44,219 bases of DNA from Alphaproteobacteria bacterium. Lineage in GTDB: Bacteria; Pseudomonadota; Alphaproteobacteria; TMED109. Below are positions 7,422-16,350 of this stretch, one piece after another (positions within the stretch are counted from its first letter, which is position 1; each line of letters begins with the position of its first letter). The position numbers and the translations under genes were made by a program. Location: contig JAQWLZ010000013.1 in assembly GCA_029247025.1 (NCBI GenBank), positions 1 to 44,219 on the forward strand. Reading direction: 5' to 3'. The notes beneath the pieces are model-generated. The model ran no database searches, was not told where the DNA came from, and worked only from the letters and a program-made list of their open reading frames with translations.

Positions 7422-8234
7422 ATGCAAAAAAATAAGTTTATTTCTGAAAGGTCTGTCAAAGGTTTTAATAGTGTTAATTGGATAGGCGTTTACACTCTTT
7501 TTAAGAGAGAAGTAAACCGTTTTTTGAAAATATATCTGCAAACTATATTAGGACCTGCACTAACCACACTTCTTTTTTTAATTATTTTTGCATTGGCTTT
7601 AGGTAGATCTTCAAAATTAGTAGAAGATATACCTTTTTTAGAGTTTCTAGCACCAGGCTTAATTGTAATGGCAATGATACAAAATGCTTTTGGTAATACT
7701 TCGTCATCGTTATTAAGCGCAAAAGTTGCAGGAAATATAACTGACTTATTACTACCTCCACTTACATCTATAGAATTTGCATCAGCTTTTTTAGCTGGTG
7801 CGATATGTAGAGGATTATTTGTAGGTATATCTGTTTCTTTGTTAGTTTTAATTTTTGTTCCTTTAAAAATATATAATCCTTTTTTTCTTATATATTTTTC
7901 TATTTTATCCTGTTCATTTATGGGTTTGTTAGGTTTAATTACTGGAATATGGTCAAGTAAATTTGAACATGTTGCGGCTATAACAAATTTTATTGTTACT
8001 CCCTTATCGCTATTATCAGGAACATTTTATTCTATAAAGATTTTACCAGATAATTTTTATTTTATTAGCCAATTAAACCCATTTTTTTATATGATTGATG
8101 GTTTTCGTTTTTCAATGATAGGTTATTCAGACTCTAATATTTACCTTGGAGCTATAATTCTTCTTGTACTAAATATATTTTTATATATGGCTTCAATAAT
8201 AATGTTAAAGACAGGGTTTAAGCTAAAAGCATAA
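7422..8234 (+). CDS. ABC-2 type transporter permease without adjacent ATPase
   Basis: Integral membrane protein of 270 residues with about six hydrophobic segments (first TILGPALTTLLFLIIFALAL) and the ABC-2 permease pattern also seen in YadH and NodJ proteins: a conserved short N-terminal cytoplasmic helix, LEFLAPGLIVMAMIQNAF, and LSGTFYSIKILP followed by NPFFYMIDGFRFSMIGY near the end. The family exports lipids, polysaccharides or drugs when paired with an ATPase. No ATP-binding subunit is encoded in this window, so the partner must be elsewhere. It lies 68 bases ahead of argD; whether it shares a transcript with the arg genes is unclear. Confidence 0.85.
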   Translation: MQKNKFISERSVKGFNSVNWIGVYTLFKREVNRFLKIYLQTILGPALTTLLFLIIFALALGRSSKLVEDIPFLEFLAPGLIVMAMIQNAFGNTSSSLLSAKVAGNITDLLLPPLTSIEFASAFLAGAICRGLFVGISVSLLVLIFVPLKIYNPFFLIYFSILSCSFMGLLGLITGIWSSKFEHVAAITNFIVTPLSLLSGTFYSIKILPDNFYFISQLNPFFYMIDGFRFSMIGYSDSNIYLGAIILLVLNIFLYMASIIMLKTGFKLKA

Positions 8235-8302
8235 AATATAATTTTATTTAGCCTTTTTATTTTTTATCTGATATATTCATAGACTTTTTATAGAGGTTTT
8301 AA

Positions 8303-9481
8303 ATGAAAAATGTAATGCCAACATATGGCCGGATAGACCTTTCATTCGAGAGAGGAGAGGGCCCTTGGCTATTTACAAAGGACAAAAAAAAATATTTGGA
8401 TTTTGCTACAGGTATAGCTGTAAATACTTTAGGTCATTCTAATGAAGAGTTAATTAATACTCTTATTAGTCAATCAAAAAAATTGTGGCACACTTCTAAT
8501 CTATATAATATAAAACCGCAAGAAGAACTAGCAGAGCTTATATGTAAAAACTCATTTGGAGAAAGTGTCTTTTTTTGTAATTCAGGGGCTGAGGCATTAG
8601 AAGGAACAATCAAATTATGCAGAAAATATCATTTTAATAATGGTGATGAGAATAAAACAGAAATTTTAGTTTGTAGTAGTGCTTTTCATGGAAGAACACT
8701 GGGTACCCTTGCAGCAGGTGATAATGAAAAACATAGAGAAGGCTTTGGTGTAAACACAAATGGTTTCACAAGAGTTCCTTTTGGAGATATTAACGAAATA
8801 AAAAAATTTATAAATAAAAATACTGCGGCTATTTTAGTTGAGCCTATTCAAGGGGAAGGTGGAATTAATAGATCTCCTAAAGGCTTTTTAAAAAAATTAA
8901 GAATATTATGTTCAGAAAAAAAAGTACTCTTAGCTTTGGATGAGGTGCAAACAGGTATCGGAAGAACAGGAAAATTATTTGCGCATCAATGGGCAGATAT
9001 AATTCCAGATGTGATGGCAATTGCTAAAGGTCTAGGAGGAGGGTTTCCTATTGGTGCAGTTGTAGCTAAAAATAAAGCTGCATTGGGAATGTCTCCAGGA
9101 ACACATGGGTCTACTTTTGGTGGAAATTTTTTAGCCTCTAGTGTTGCTAAATCAGTAATTTCTCAAGTGATTGAGAGAGGTTTTTTAGATAATGTAACTA
9201 AAATTGGTAATAAATTATTTCAAGAGATTGAAGTTCTTTCTCAAAAATATCCTTCTATACTTAAAGGGGCTAGAGGTAAAGGACTTATGATAGGTATAAT
9301 ATGTAACGTGAGTAATATTGATTTATGTAAAAATTTAAGAGAAAAGGGTTTGTTGAGTGTTCCTGCTGGAAATAATGTACTACGTTTTTTACCTCCTTTA
9401 AATATTAAACTTGAACATGCTGATAAGTGTATAGAAATAATGAAAAAAACATTAGATAAAATGATGGTAGAACAAGTATGA
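8303..9481 (+). CDS. argD: Acetylornithine aminotransferase
   Basis: PLP-dependent class III aminotransferase that forms N-acetylornithine in arginine synthesis; members often also act on N-succinyl-diaminopimelate in lysine synthesis. The 392-residue protein has FFCNSGAEALEGTIKL (phosphate binding), LDEVQTGIGRTG (Asp213 to the pyridine nitrogen) and the Schiff-base lysine in AIAKGLGGGFPIGA (Lys242). TFGGNFLASSVAKSV completes the signature. An AGAGG ribosome site precedes the ATG. The stop codon overlaps the argF start (ATGA), indicating translational coupling. An A9 run at 8384-8392 does not break the frame. Confidence 0.93.
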   Translation: MKNVMPTYGRIDLSFERGEGPWLFTKDKKKYLDFATGIAVNTLGHSNEELINTLISQSKKLWHTSNLYNIKPQEELAELICKNSFGESVFFCNSGAEALEGTIKLCRKYHFNNGDENKTEILVCSSAFHGRTLGTLAAGDNEKHREGFGVNTNGFTRVPFGDINEIKKFINKNTAAILVEPIQGEGGINRSPKGFLKKLRILCSEKKVLLALDEVQTGIGRTGKLFAHQWADIIPDVMAIAKGLGGGFPIGAVVAKNKAALGMSPGTHGSTFGGNFLASSVAKSVISQVIERGFLDNVTKIGNKLFQEIEVLSQKYPSILKGARGKGLMIGIICNVSNIDLCKNLREKGLLSVPAGNNVLRFLPPLNIKLEHADKCIEIMKKTLDKMMVEQV

Positions 9482-10392
9482 GAAACCTTATAGATATAAA
9501 TCTTTTAGAAGATGGTATAGCTAGAAAATTATTACAAACTGCTAAATTTTATAAGTCTAGTGGAAGAGGTTTATTAGAAGGAGCTCCATTATTAGGAAGA
9601 ACTCTTGCAATGATTTTTGAAAAACCTTCAACGAGAACACGAATATCTTTTGAAGTTGCAATGACTGAACTAGGTGGATCAGCTATTTATCTAGATGCAA
9701 AATCTATGCAAATGGGACGTGGAGAAAGTATTGCTGATACAGCTAAGGTTTTAGGTAGATATTTGGATGGTATTATGATCAGAACTAGTAAACATGAAAC
9801 TTTAATAGAGATGGCTGAACATTCTAATATTCCAGTAATAAATGGATTAACAGATATTAGTCATCCTTGTCAGGTATTTGCAGATATAATGACTTTTGAA
9901 GAAAAATTAGGAGATATAGAAAATAAAATAGTTGCATGGATAGGTGATGGAAATAATATGGCTAATTCATGGATCCATGCATCAAAAGTTTTTAATTTTA
10001 AATTAAGGTTAGCGTGCCCTAATGAGCGATTACCAAACATTCATATTATTCAGTGGGCTAAAGATAATTCTGTAGATATAGAAATTATAGATGACCCATT
10101 GAAGGCTTGTAAAGATTCAGATGCAATATGTACTGATACCTGGGTATCAATGGGAGATGAAGGTATAATTAACCCAGAAAAGATTTTTAATAATTTTCAA
10201 GTAAACGAAAAATTATTTAAGGTTGCTTCTGATAATGCAATATTTATGCATTGTTTGCCTGCGCATAGAGGACAAGAAGTTTCGGAGGAAATTATTGATG
10301 GTCCTAGATCAGTAGTTTGGGATGAAGCTGAAAATAGGTTACACGTTCAAAAAGCAATTCTTTCTTGGGCTATTGCAGATAAGTTAATTTAG
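9478..10392 (+). CDS. argF: Ornithine carbamoyltransferase
   Basis: Forms citrulline from ornithine and carbamoyl phosphate, the step after argD and deacetylation. The 304-residue protein contains the carbamoyl-phosphate motif STRTR (51-55, within FEKPSTRTRISFEVAM), HPCQ (129-132), the ornithine loop DTWVSMGDE, and HCLPAHRGQEV near the C-terminus. These identify ornithine rather than aspartate carbamoyltransferase. It overlaps argD by four bases. The rest of the arginine pathway is not in the window. Confidence 0.96.
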   Translation: MRNLIDINLLEDGIARKLLQTAKFYKSSGRGLLEGAPLLGRTLAMIFEKPSTRTRISFEVAMTELGGSAIYLDAKSMQMGRGESIADTAKVLGRYLDGIMIRTSKHETLIEMAEHSNIPVINGLTDISHPCQVFADIMTFEEKLGDIENKIVAWIGDGNNMANSWIHASKVFNFKLRLACPNERLPNIHIIQWAKDNSVDIEIIDDPLKACKDSDAICTDTWVSMGDEGIINPEKIFNNFQVNEKLFKVASDNAIFMHCLPAHRGQEVSEEIIDGPRSVVWDEAENRLHVQKAILSWAIADKLI

Positions 10393-10408
10393 CAATATAA
10401 TATTAACT

Positions 10409-11002
10409 ATGTATAAAAAAAGTTATTTTATTTTATTGTTAACTTTGTATCTTTTTTGTGGTTGTGCCACTAATAAAAATTACTTAATTCAAGATATTAA
10501 TTTTGATAATCATAAGTCGTTTACTATAGATGCAGCTAGACTAATTGTTGAACAAGAATATAATACAAATATATCTTATCCTTATATAGATCATTTAGTT
10601 AAACAAGATTTAGTATCTTTGGTTAGTTCTTGGTCTATTGCAAGGCTAAATACTGAGACTTTAAATAATATTGGAAATTTAAAAGTCATAATAAATGAAG
10701 CTAGCATTAAAGCTCTGCCTATTTCAGATAATAATAAAATTGAAGAATTATTTATGTCGAATGCCGCTGTTAATATTGAGATGAAATTGGATGTAAATAT
10801 TGATTTACTTAATGAAAAAGGTAATAGAATTTCTTATGTAAATATCAAAGTATTTAAAAGCCAGGAATTAGGAGGCAATATCTCTTTATTAGAAAAAGAT
10901 TACAAAATTCAAGAAATGTCTAGATATATGATGACGGATTTTGATAGCTTGGCGATTAATAAAATAAAAGAAGTATTTAATAAAAGAATTTTATCTAATT
11001 AG
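10409..11002 (+). CDS. Putative lipoprotein of unknown function
   Basis: I do not recognise this 197-residue protein. It starts MYKKSYFILLLTLYLFCGCA: a basic start, a hydrophobic stretch and a Gly-Cys that fits a lipoprotein cleavage site (Cys19), though Phe at -3 makes the lipobox imperfect. The remainder is soluble, with a mix of predicted beta strands and helices (for example ALPISDNNKIEELF, NAAVNIEMKLDVNIDLLN) and no cysteine after the signal. It sits 16 bases after argF on the same strand and overlaps the 3' end of convergent lysK by eight bases. A periplasmic or outer-membrane-anchored protein is likely; no function can be assigned. Confidence 0.75.
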   Translation: MYKKSYFILLLTLYLFCGCATNKNYLIQDINFDNHKSFTIDAARLIVEQEYNTNISYPYIDHLVKQDLVSLVSSWSIARLNTETLNNIGNLKVIINEASIKALPISDNNKIEELFMSNAAVNIEMKLDVNIDLLNEKGNRISYVNIKVFKSQELGGNISLLEKDYKIQEMSRYMMTDFDSLAINKIKEVFNKRILSN

Positions 11003-12584
11003 CTAATTCACCTTTAATAGCTTTATTTATTAAATCTATTGTCTCATTACAACCATATATGGCAATAAATGATCCTATTCTAGGACCTTGTGTTTGTCCT
11101 AATAGTATTTTATAAAGCGCAGAAAACCAATCTTTCAATTCTTCATAATTATGTTCTTTTCCTGCTTCATAAACTTCACTTTGAATTTCTTCAGCATCAT
11201 TAGAATTATTTAATTTAATTAATCTTTTATTTAGGGATTGTAATGCAATAATTTCATTTTTATTTGGGTTTTTATATTTTTTATTTGGAGCAATAAAATC
11301 TTTATAATATTGAAGTGCCTTTTCAATTAAATTATTCATAAGTGGATCAGAATTATTATTATCCTCTGTATACTTAGAAATAAAACCCCATAAAATTTCT
11401 GAACTATTTGCATTACATACAGAAGCCAAATTCAATAGCATTGAATAACTTATTTCTTGATTATGTTTTGGAATGTTTCCGTTATGAATATGCCATACTG
11501 GATTTTTAATGAGTAACTCCATATCTTGGTTTTTTGAACTAGATAAAAACCTTGAATATTCATCCACATTCTTTGGTATAGTATCAAAATATAATCTTTT
11601 AGCACGTTTAGGGTTTTGGTACATATAAAGTGTAAGGCTTTCCTCAGTGCCGTATGAAAGCCATTCTTCTATTGACAAACCATTACCTTTAGACTTTGAT
11701 ATTTTTTCGCCATTTTGATCTAAGAATAATTCGTAAACCATATTTACTGGAGCTTTCCCTCCAATTGTATGAACAATTTTTTTTGAGAGATCAAATGAAG
11801 GAGTTAAATCTTTACCATTCATCTCATAATTAACATCTAATGCTGCCCAACGCATTGCCCAGTCAGCTTTCCATTGAAGTTTGCATTTACCTTTCGTAAT
11901 TTCAGTAATAATACTTTTTCCATTTTCGTTAGTATATTCTATAGTTTTATTATTTAAATTAATATTACTTATAGGTACTTGTAAAACTTTACCTGTTTCC
12001 TCGCATACAGGAAGAAAAGGACTGTATGTTTCTCTTCTATCTTTACCTAAAGTTGGAAGAATTATTTCAAGTATTTTTTCATAGTTGTTTAGAATACTTA
12101 TAAGGGATTCATCAAAATCACCGTTTAAATAACAATCAGTAGAAGATTTAAACTCATATTCAAAGTTGAATTGATCTAAAAATGATTTTAGTCTTTCATT
12201 ATTATATTCTGCGAAGCTATTATATTTTTCAAATGGGTCTGGAACATTTGATAAAGGTTTATCTAAATGAAGTTTTAGCATCTCTTGATTTGGAACATTA
12301 TCAGGAACTTTTCTAAAACCATCCATATCATCTGAAAATGTAATAAGTTTAGTAGGAATATCAGATATTGTATTGAAAGCATTTTTGACTAAAATTGTTC
12401 TGGCTACTTCACCAAAAGTTCCAATGTGTGGTAAACCAGATGGGCCATATCCAGTTTCAAATAAAACATAGCCTTTTTCAGGAGTCTTTCCATTTAGACT
12501 TTTCAATACTCTTAATGCTTCCTGAAATGGCCAAGCATTTGAATTTTTTGCTATATCTACTAATTTATTTTCCATTATATACAA
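10995..12584 (-). CDS. lysK: Lysyl-tRNA synthetase, class I
   Basis: Charges tRNA-Lys with lysine using the class I Rossmann fold, the LysRS type found in archaea, spirochaetes and most alphaproteobacteria, instead of the usual class II LysS. The 529-residue protein has the HIGH-like motif HIGT (53-56, in GYGPSGLPHIGTFGEV) and the KMSKS-like motif KISKSKGNG near residue 295, with TFSDDMDGFRKVPDNVP and RWAALDVNYEMNGKDL typical of the class I enzyme. Met1 and Met4 are both possible starts. It stands alone on the minus strand and is divergent from the desaturase-family gene across 97 bases. Confidence 0.95.
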   Translation of the reverse strand: MYIMENKLVDIAKNSNAWPFQEALRVLKSLNGKTPEKGYVLFETGYGPSGLPHIGTFGEVARTILVKNAFNTISDIPTKLITFSDDMDGFRKVPDNVPNQEMLKLHLDKPLSNVPDPFEKYNSFAEYNNERLKSFLDQFNFEYEFKSSTDCYLNGDFDESLISILNNYEKILEIILPTLGKDRRETYSPFLPVCEETGKVLQVPISNINLNNKTIEYTNENGKSIITEITKGKCKLQWKADWAMRWAALDVNYEMNGKDLTPSFDLSKKIVHTIGGKAPVNMVYELFLDQNGEKISKSKGNGLSIEEWLSYGTEESLTLYMYQNPKRAKRLYFDTIPKNVDEYSRFLSSSKNQDMELLIKNPVWHIHNGNIPKHNQEISYSMLLNLASVCNANSSEILWGFISKYTEDNNNSDPLMNNLIEKALQYYKDFIAPNKKYKNPNKNEIIALQSLNKRLIKLNNSNDAEEIQSEVYEAGKEHNYEELKDWFSALYKILLGQTQGPRIGSFIAIYGCNETIDLINKAIKGELAN

Positions 12585-12681
12585 TCTTTTCTAATTAAAT
12601 TAATATACACATATTTATATAATATCTTTAAATTATTTTACTTAAAATAAAAAGGCCTTATATTTTTATAGAGGTATAAAT

Positions 12682-13479
12682 ATGGATTATATTATTAATA
12701 ATGAAGCTAAACTTAGACTAAGTGCTTTTTTGTTTATGTTATCGCTAATATTTTTAATAGAATTGATTTTTCCTATCTATATAAGAAAAATTAAGTCTTA
12801 TAAAAGATGGATTATTAATTTTTCTTTTGTTTTGATCAATACATTAATTTTAAGATTTTTATTCCCAATTCTTGCAGTTAGTTTTGCATCAATTTGTATT
12901 AAATATAATATAGGTATTTTTAATTATTTTAATTTCAATGGGTTATTTTCAGTTGTAGTATCATTCTTATTCTTGGATTTAGGGATATGGTTGCAACATT
13001 TGCTATTCCATAAAGTAGGTTTTTTATGGAGATTTCATAAAATACATCACAGTGATGAGGAAGTTGACTTCACAACAGGTATAAGATTTCATCCAATTGA
13101 GATAATAATTTCTATGATATATAAATTTATTTTAATTGCCATTATTGGACCATCTATAGCTCTAGTAATTATATTTGAAATTATATTAAACGCGTCTTCT
13201 ATTTTTAATCATGGAAATATTAAAATAAAGAGGAAATATGATTTAAATTTTCGTAAGTTAATAGTAACGCCTAATATGCATAGAATTCATCATTCAGAAG
13301 AAGAAAAAGAAACTAATTCTAATTATGGGTTTAATTTTTCAATTTGGGATAGGGTTTTCGGAACCTATAGAGAAAATTCTGCAAAAGGAGATGACCTCAT
13401 AGTAGGCCTAGAGGAATTTAAAGATAAAAATACTAGTAGTATTTTTATGTTATTATTTAAACCATTTTCAAATAAGTAA
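12682..13479 (+). CDS. Sterol desaturase / fatty-acid hydroxylase family membrane protein
   Basis: Integral membrane di-iron oxygenase-like protein, 265 residues, with about four hydrophobic segments. The eight-histidine pattern of the superfamily is present: QHLLFH (His106, His110), HKIHH (119-123), HP at 137, an NHGN His177, and HRIHH (200-204), followed by WDRVFGTY, a conserved end of the family. Substrates in the family include sterols, carotenoids, fatty acids and alkylglycerols, and cannot be chosen from sequence. An AGAGG ribosome site precedes the ATG. No lipid-synthesis gene is next to it. It converges on yciB with a three-base gap. Confidence 0.88.
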   Translation: MDYIINNEAKLRLSAFLFMLSLIFLIELIFPIYIRKIKSYKRWIINFSFVLINTLILRFLFPILAVSFASICIKYNIGIFNYFNFNGLFSVVVSFLFLDLGIWLQHLLFHKVGFLWRFHKIHHSDEEVDFTTGIRFHPIEIIISMIYKFILIAIIGPSIALVIIFEIILNASSIFNHGNIKIKRKYDLNFRKLIVTPNMHRIHHSEEEKETNSNYGFNFSIWDRVFGTYRENSAKGDDLIVGLEEFKDKNTSSIFMLLFKPFSNK

Positions 13480-13482
13480 TTT

Positions 13483-14025
13483 TTATTTTTTTATCGTTTC
13501 TTTTAAAACAAGAGGCATTTGAGCTAAAGTCCATACAATTGTTAATGGCATTATCCCAAATAATTTGAATGTTACCCATGTATCAGTAGAATAATTTCTC
13601 CAAACAATCTCATTAAGTATTGCTAAAAATATAAAAAAAACAGACCAGCGTATGTTTAAAACTCTCCACCCACGTTCTGAGAGGTTGAAAGCTTTATCAA
13701 AAACTATTTTTAAAACATTAATTTTAAAGAAGACTCTACTTATAATGAGTCCGCTAGCAAAAACAAGATTGACTATAGTTGGTTTTAGCTTAATAAATGT
13801 TTCATCTTGAAACAAAAGAGTTAATGATCCAAAAAATACAACAAAAACTCCTATAACTATAGGCATGATAGGCAGCTTTCCTTCAATTTTCCATGAAATT
13901 GGAATAGCTATAGCTGTGGCAATCATAAATGCACCAGTTGCGTAAAAAATTCCATATTTTGCATTACCAATAAAAAATACAGCTAAAGGACCAACTTCGG
14001 TAATAAGTTTTAATAAAGGTTTCAT
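13483..14025 (-). CDS. yciB: Inner membrane-spanning protein YciB (IspZ/septation protein A family)
   Basis: Polytopic inner-membrane protein of 180 residues with five to six hydrophobic segments. The start LLKLITEVGPLAVFFIGNAK and the later ERGWRVLNIRWSVFFIFLA, NEIVWRN and DTWVTFKLFGIMPLT stretches are diagnostic of the YciB/IspZ family, tied to cell envelope integrity and septation; the molecular function is unknown. It follows ftsY by eight bases on the same strand, the last gene of the dapF-mtaB-ftsY-yciB run, an arrangement I know from other alphaproteobacteria. Confidence 0.93.
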   Translation of the reverse strand: MKPLLKLITEVGPLAVFFIGNAKYGIFYATGAFMIATAIAIPISWKIEGKLPIMPIVIGVFVVFFGSLTLLFQDETFIKLKPTIVNLVFASGLIISRVFFKINVLKIVFDKAFNLSERGWRVLNIRWSVFFIFLAILNEIVWRNYSTDTWVTFKLFGIMPLTIVWTLAQMPLVLKETIKK

Positions 14026-14033
14026 TTTATCTC

Positions 14034-15113
14034 CTAGTAATCTTCTATTTCTAAACCAAGTAAAGCTCTGGCATAAGGCTCTGCCTCAAAAACATTTAAG
14101 TCTTCTTGTTTTTCCCCTACACCAATAGCATGAATTGGAATTTCGTGATTTTTGCTAATAGAAATTATTATTCCTCCTTTTGAGCTAGTATCAAGTTTAG
14201 TTATAATAATTCCATTAATATCTATAGTTTCTCTAAAAGCTATAATTTGATTCAGTACATTTTGACCGGCAGTAGCATCAACTATAAGTATTCTATGGTG
14301 TGGAGCAGATTCATTTTTTTTATTAATTACTCTATGAATTTTTTTTAACTGTTCCATCAAGTCAGTCTGTGTTTGAAGTCTTCCGGCAGTGTCAATTAAT
14401 AGGACATCACTTTTTGTTTCTATTGCTCTATCATATGCCTTAAAAGCAATTCCTGCTGGGTCACTTCCTTCTGGTCCAGAAACTAGATCTGCTCCTACTC
14501 TCTTAGACCAAATTTCTAGTTGTTGGACAGCGGCTGCTCTGAATGTATCAGCTGCTGCTATAATAACTTTTTTACCTTTTGATATTTCTTGTGATGCTAT
14601 TTTTGCTATAGTAGTAGTTTTACCTGCGCCATTTACACCTGAAAATAATATAACTTGTGGAATATTAGAGTATTCTAAATTAAGAGGCTTAGATACTGAA
14701 GAAATATTGTTTGCAATTATTTCTGCTAATTTTTCTTTAACTATTTCTTCATCTATCTGTTCAAATTTATGATTTTTTAGGTCATTAATTAATTCATTTG
14801 CCGCTTTTGCTCCTACATCTGCTAAAATTAAGTTTTCCTCTATTTCTTCTAGAGCTGTATCATCAAGTTTTTTAGAGGTTAGCGCTTTAGTAATTCCAGA
14901 ACCAATGATAGAAGATGTTTTTGATAAGCCTGCTCCTAGCCTAGCAAACCAGCTTTTAAATACATAGTCTTCCGCCTCTTCTTTAGCAGACTCTTGAGAA
15001 GCATCTTTCTGAGCTTGTTCTTTTGCAGCTAATTCAGCAGCATCTTTCTGAGCTTGTTCTTGTTTGTCCTTACCAGTAAGTTTAGAAAACCATTTATTTT
15101 TAAATAGACTCAT
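14034..15113 (-). CDS. ftsY: Signal recognition particle receptor FtsY
   Basis: SRP GTPase that docks Ffh-ribosome complexes at the inner membrane. The 359-residue protein has an acidic, Ala/Gln/Lys-rich N-terminal region (about 15-48) containing a duplicated KEQAQKDA stretch, an N domain, then the NG GTPase domain: Walker A GVNGAGKTTT (159-168), ADTFRAAAVQQLEIW (the insertion box) and LLIDTAGRLQ. The C-terminal HAIGVGEKQEDLNVFE is standard. It starts inside the end of mtaB (14-base overlap), implying translational coupling. The partner protein Ffh and the SRP RNA are both encoded in this window. Confidence 0.97.
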   Translation of the reverse strand: MSLFKNKWFSKLTGKDKQEQAQKDAAELAAKEQAQKDASQESAKEEAEDYVFKSWFARLGAGLSKTSSIIGSGITKALTSKKLDDTALEEIEENLILADVGAKAANELINDLKNHKFEQIDEEIVKEKLAEIIANNISSVSKPLNLEYSNIPQVILFSGVNGAGKTTTIAKIASQEISKGKKVIIAAADTFRAAAVQQLEIWSKRVGADLVSGPEGSDPAGIAFKAYDRAIETKSDVLLIDTAGRLQTQTDLMEQLKKIHRVINKKNESAPHHRILIVDATAGQNVLNQIIAFRETIDINGIIITKLDTSSKGGIIISISKNHEIPIHAIGVGEKQEDLNVFEAEPYARALLGLEIEDY

Positions 15114-16350
15114 AAATTTTTCCGACTAGCATATTGTTTTCTATACCAATAATTTTACATTTATATATTTTTCTATGTTTAGCATTCTTTATCCTAGCAA
15201 CTAAGAAGTTTTCACAATGACCTATTCCATCTCTAGTTTCAATAAGAACATTTTGTATAGTATTAACACACTGTTTTAACTTATTTTGTAATTGATACTC
15301 CCCAACTTCTCTTAATTTTTTTGCTCTTTCTTTTATTAAATTATTAGGAGTTTGAGGCATTTTTGCTGCAGGAGTGCCTGGCCTAGAGGAATAAGGAAAT
15401 ACATGTAAAAAAGTAAGATCTAATTTTTTTACAGCGTTAAGAGTATTATTAAATGCCTCTTCATTTTCAGTAGGAAAGCCTGCGATTAAGTCTGCACCAA
15501 ATAAAATATCAGGCCTAGCTTCTTTAAGGTCATTAACGAGTTTTTCTGCATCTTCAGAGTTATGTCTACGTTTCATTCTTTTTAAAATTAAATTATCATT
15601 ACTTTGAAGACTTAAATGAATATGTGGCATAAGTCTTTTTTCATTTTTAAAAGCTTCCAAAAGATCTTGGTCAATTTCAGCTGCATCAAGTGATGAAATT
15701 CTTAATCTTTTTAATTCAGGAACTAATTTTAATATTTTTTTTACTAGTATTCCGAGATTATTTTTTCCTGGTAAATCTTCTCCATAGGAAGTTAAATCTA
15801 CCCCCGTTAATATAATTTCTTCTATACCATTACTTATAATATTTTTAATTTCAGAAATAATGAGTCCTGTCGGTACACTTTTACTATCTCCTCTAGCTTT
15901 AGTTATTATGCAAAAAGTACAGGAATGATTACACCCATTTTGTATTCTAATAAATGCTCTAGTTTTCAAACTATTATTACTTGCTGGTTTAAAATGGCTA
16001 GCATCTTCTTTTATAGCTTTACTATTATTAATTTCTGGCTTCAATCCCCACAAATTTGGTTTGAGTTTGTTTTTATTCGGAATAATTTTATCTACTTCAG
16101 GCATATTATTCCAATATTTTTGATCAAGTTCTACTGCACAACCAGTTGCCATTATATATGCATCAGGAAATTCTTTTCTCGCTTTTCTTATTTGCTGCCT
16201 TGCCTGTCTTTCGGCTTCAGCTGTTACAGCACAGGTATTTACGACTAAAATATCTTTTTTTGAGGAATAATTACCAAATTTACTTATTTTATCACTTTCA
16301 TAAGAATTTAATCTACAACCCATAGAAATAGTCTTCAAAGTTTTAGTCAT
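15100..16350 (-). CDS. mtaB: tRNA (t6A37) methylthiotransferase MtaB
   Basis: Radical-SAM enzyme that adds a methylthio group to t6A at position 37 of ANN-decoding tRNAs. The 416-residue protein has an N-terminal UPF0004 domain with cluster cysteines at about 12, 40 and 71, the radical-SAM CxxxCxxC at 140-147 (NGCNHSCTFC), SSLDAAEID, and a short C-terminal TRAM-like part. The sequence is of MtaB rather than MiaB type (short N-terminus, MGCRLNSYESD). It overlaps dapF by four bases upstream and ftsY by 14 bases downstream, so the three are almost certainly translated from one message. Confidence 0.93.
   Translation of the reverse strand: MTKTLKTISMGCRLNSYESDKISKFGNYSSKKDILVVNTCAVTAEAERQARQQIRKARKEFPDAYIMATGCAVELDQKYWNNMPEVDKIIPNKNKLKPNLWGLKPEINNSKAIKEDASHFKPASNNSLKTRAFIRIQNGCNHSCTFCIITKARGDSKSVPTGLIISEIKNIISNGIEEIILTGVDLTSYGEDLPGKNNLGILVKKILKLVPELKRLRISSLDAAEIDQDLLEAFKNEKRLMPHIHLSLQSNDNLILKRMKRRHNSEDAEKLVNDLKEARPDILFGADLIAGFPTENEEAFNNTLNAVKKLDLTFLHVFPYSSRPGTPAAKMPQTPNNLIKERAKKLREVGEYQLQNKLKQCVNTIQNVLIETRDGIGHCENFLVARIKNAKHRKIYKCKIIGIENNMLVGKIYESI

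Noticed and set aside
8384-8392. A9 run in argD as a programmed frameshift
   Set aside because: It lies near the N-terminus, in the middle of a conserved domain where a truncated product would make no sense; it serves as a caution for the dnaX run.
8235-12681. Similar TTTTTATAGAGGT stretches before argD (about 8286) and the desaturase gene (about 12665) as a shared operator
   Set aside because: The resemblance is explained by a T-rich run plus an AGAGG ribosome site; two copies are not enough to claim a motif.
14389-14772. Open frame of 127 codons on the plus strand inside ftsY
   Set aside because: It is antisense to the highly conserved FtsY GTPase domain, has no ribosome site and no recognisable domain; it is a shadow of the real gene.
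15925-16248. Open frame of 107 codons on the plus strand inside mtaB
   Set aside because: It is antisense to the radical-SAM region of mtaB, with a low-complexity Phe/Ile/Cys-rich composition typical of a reverse-strand artefact.
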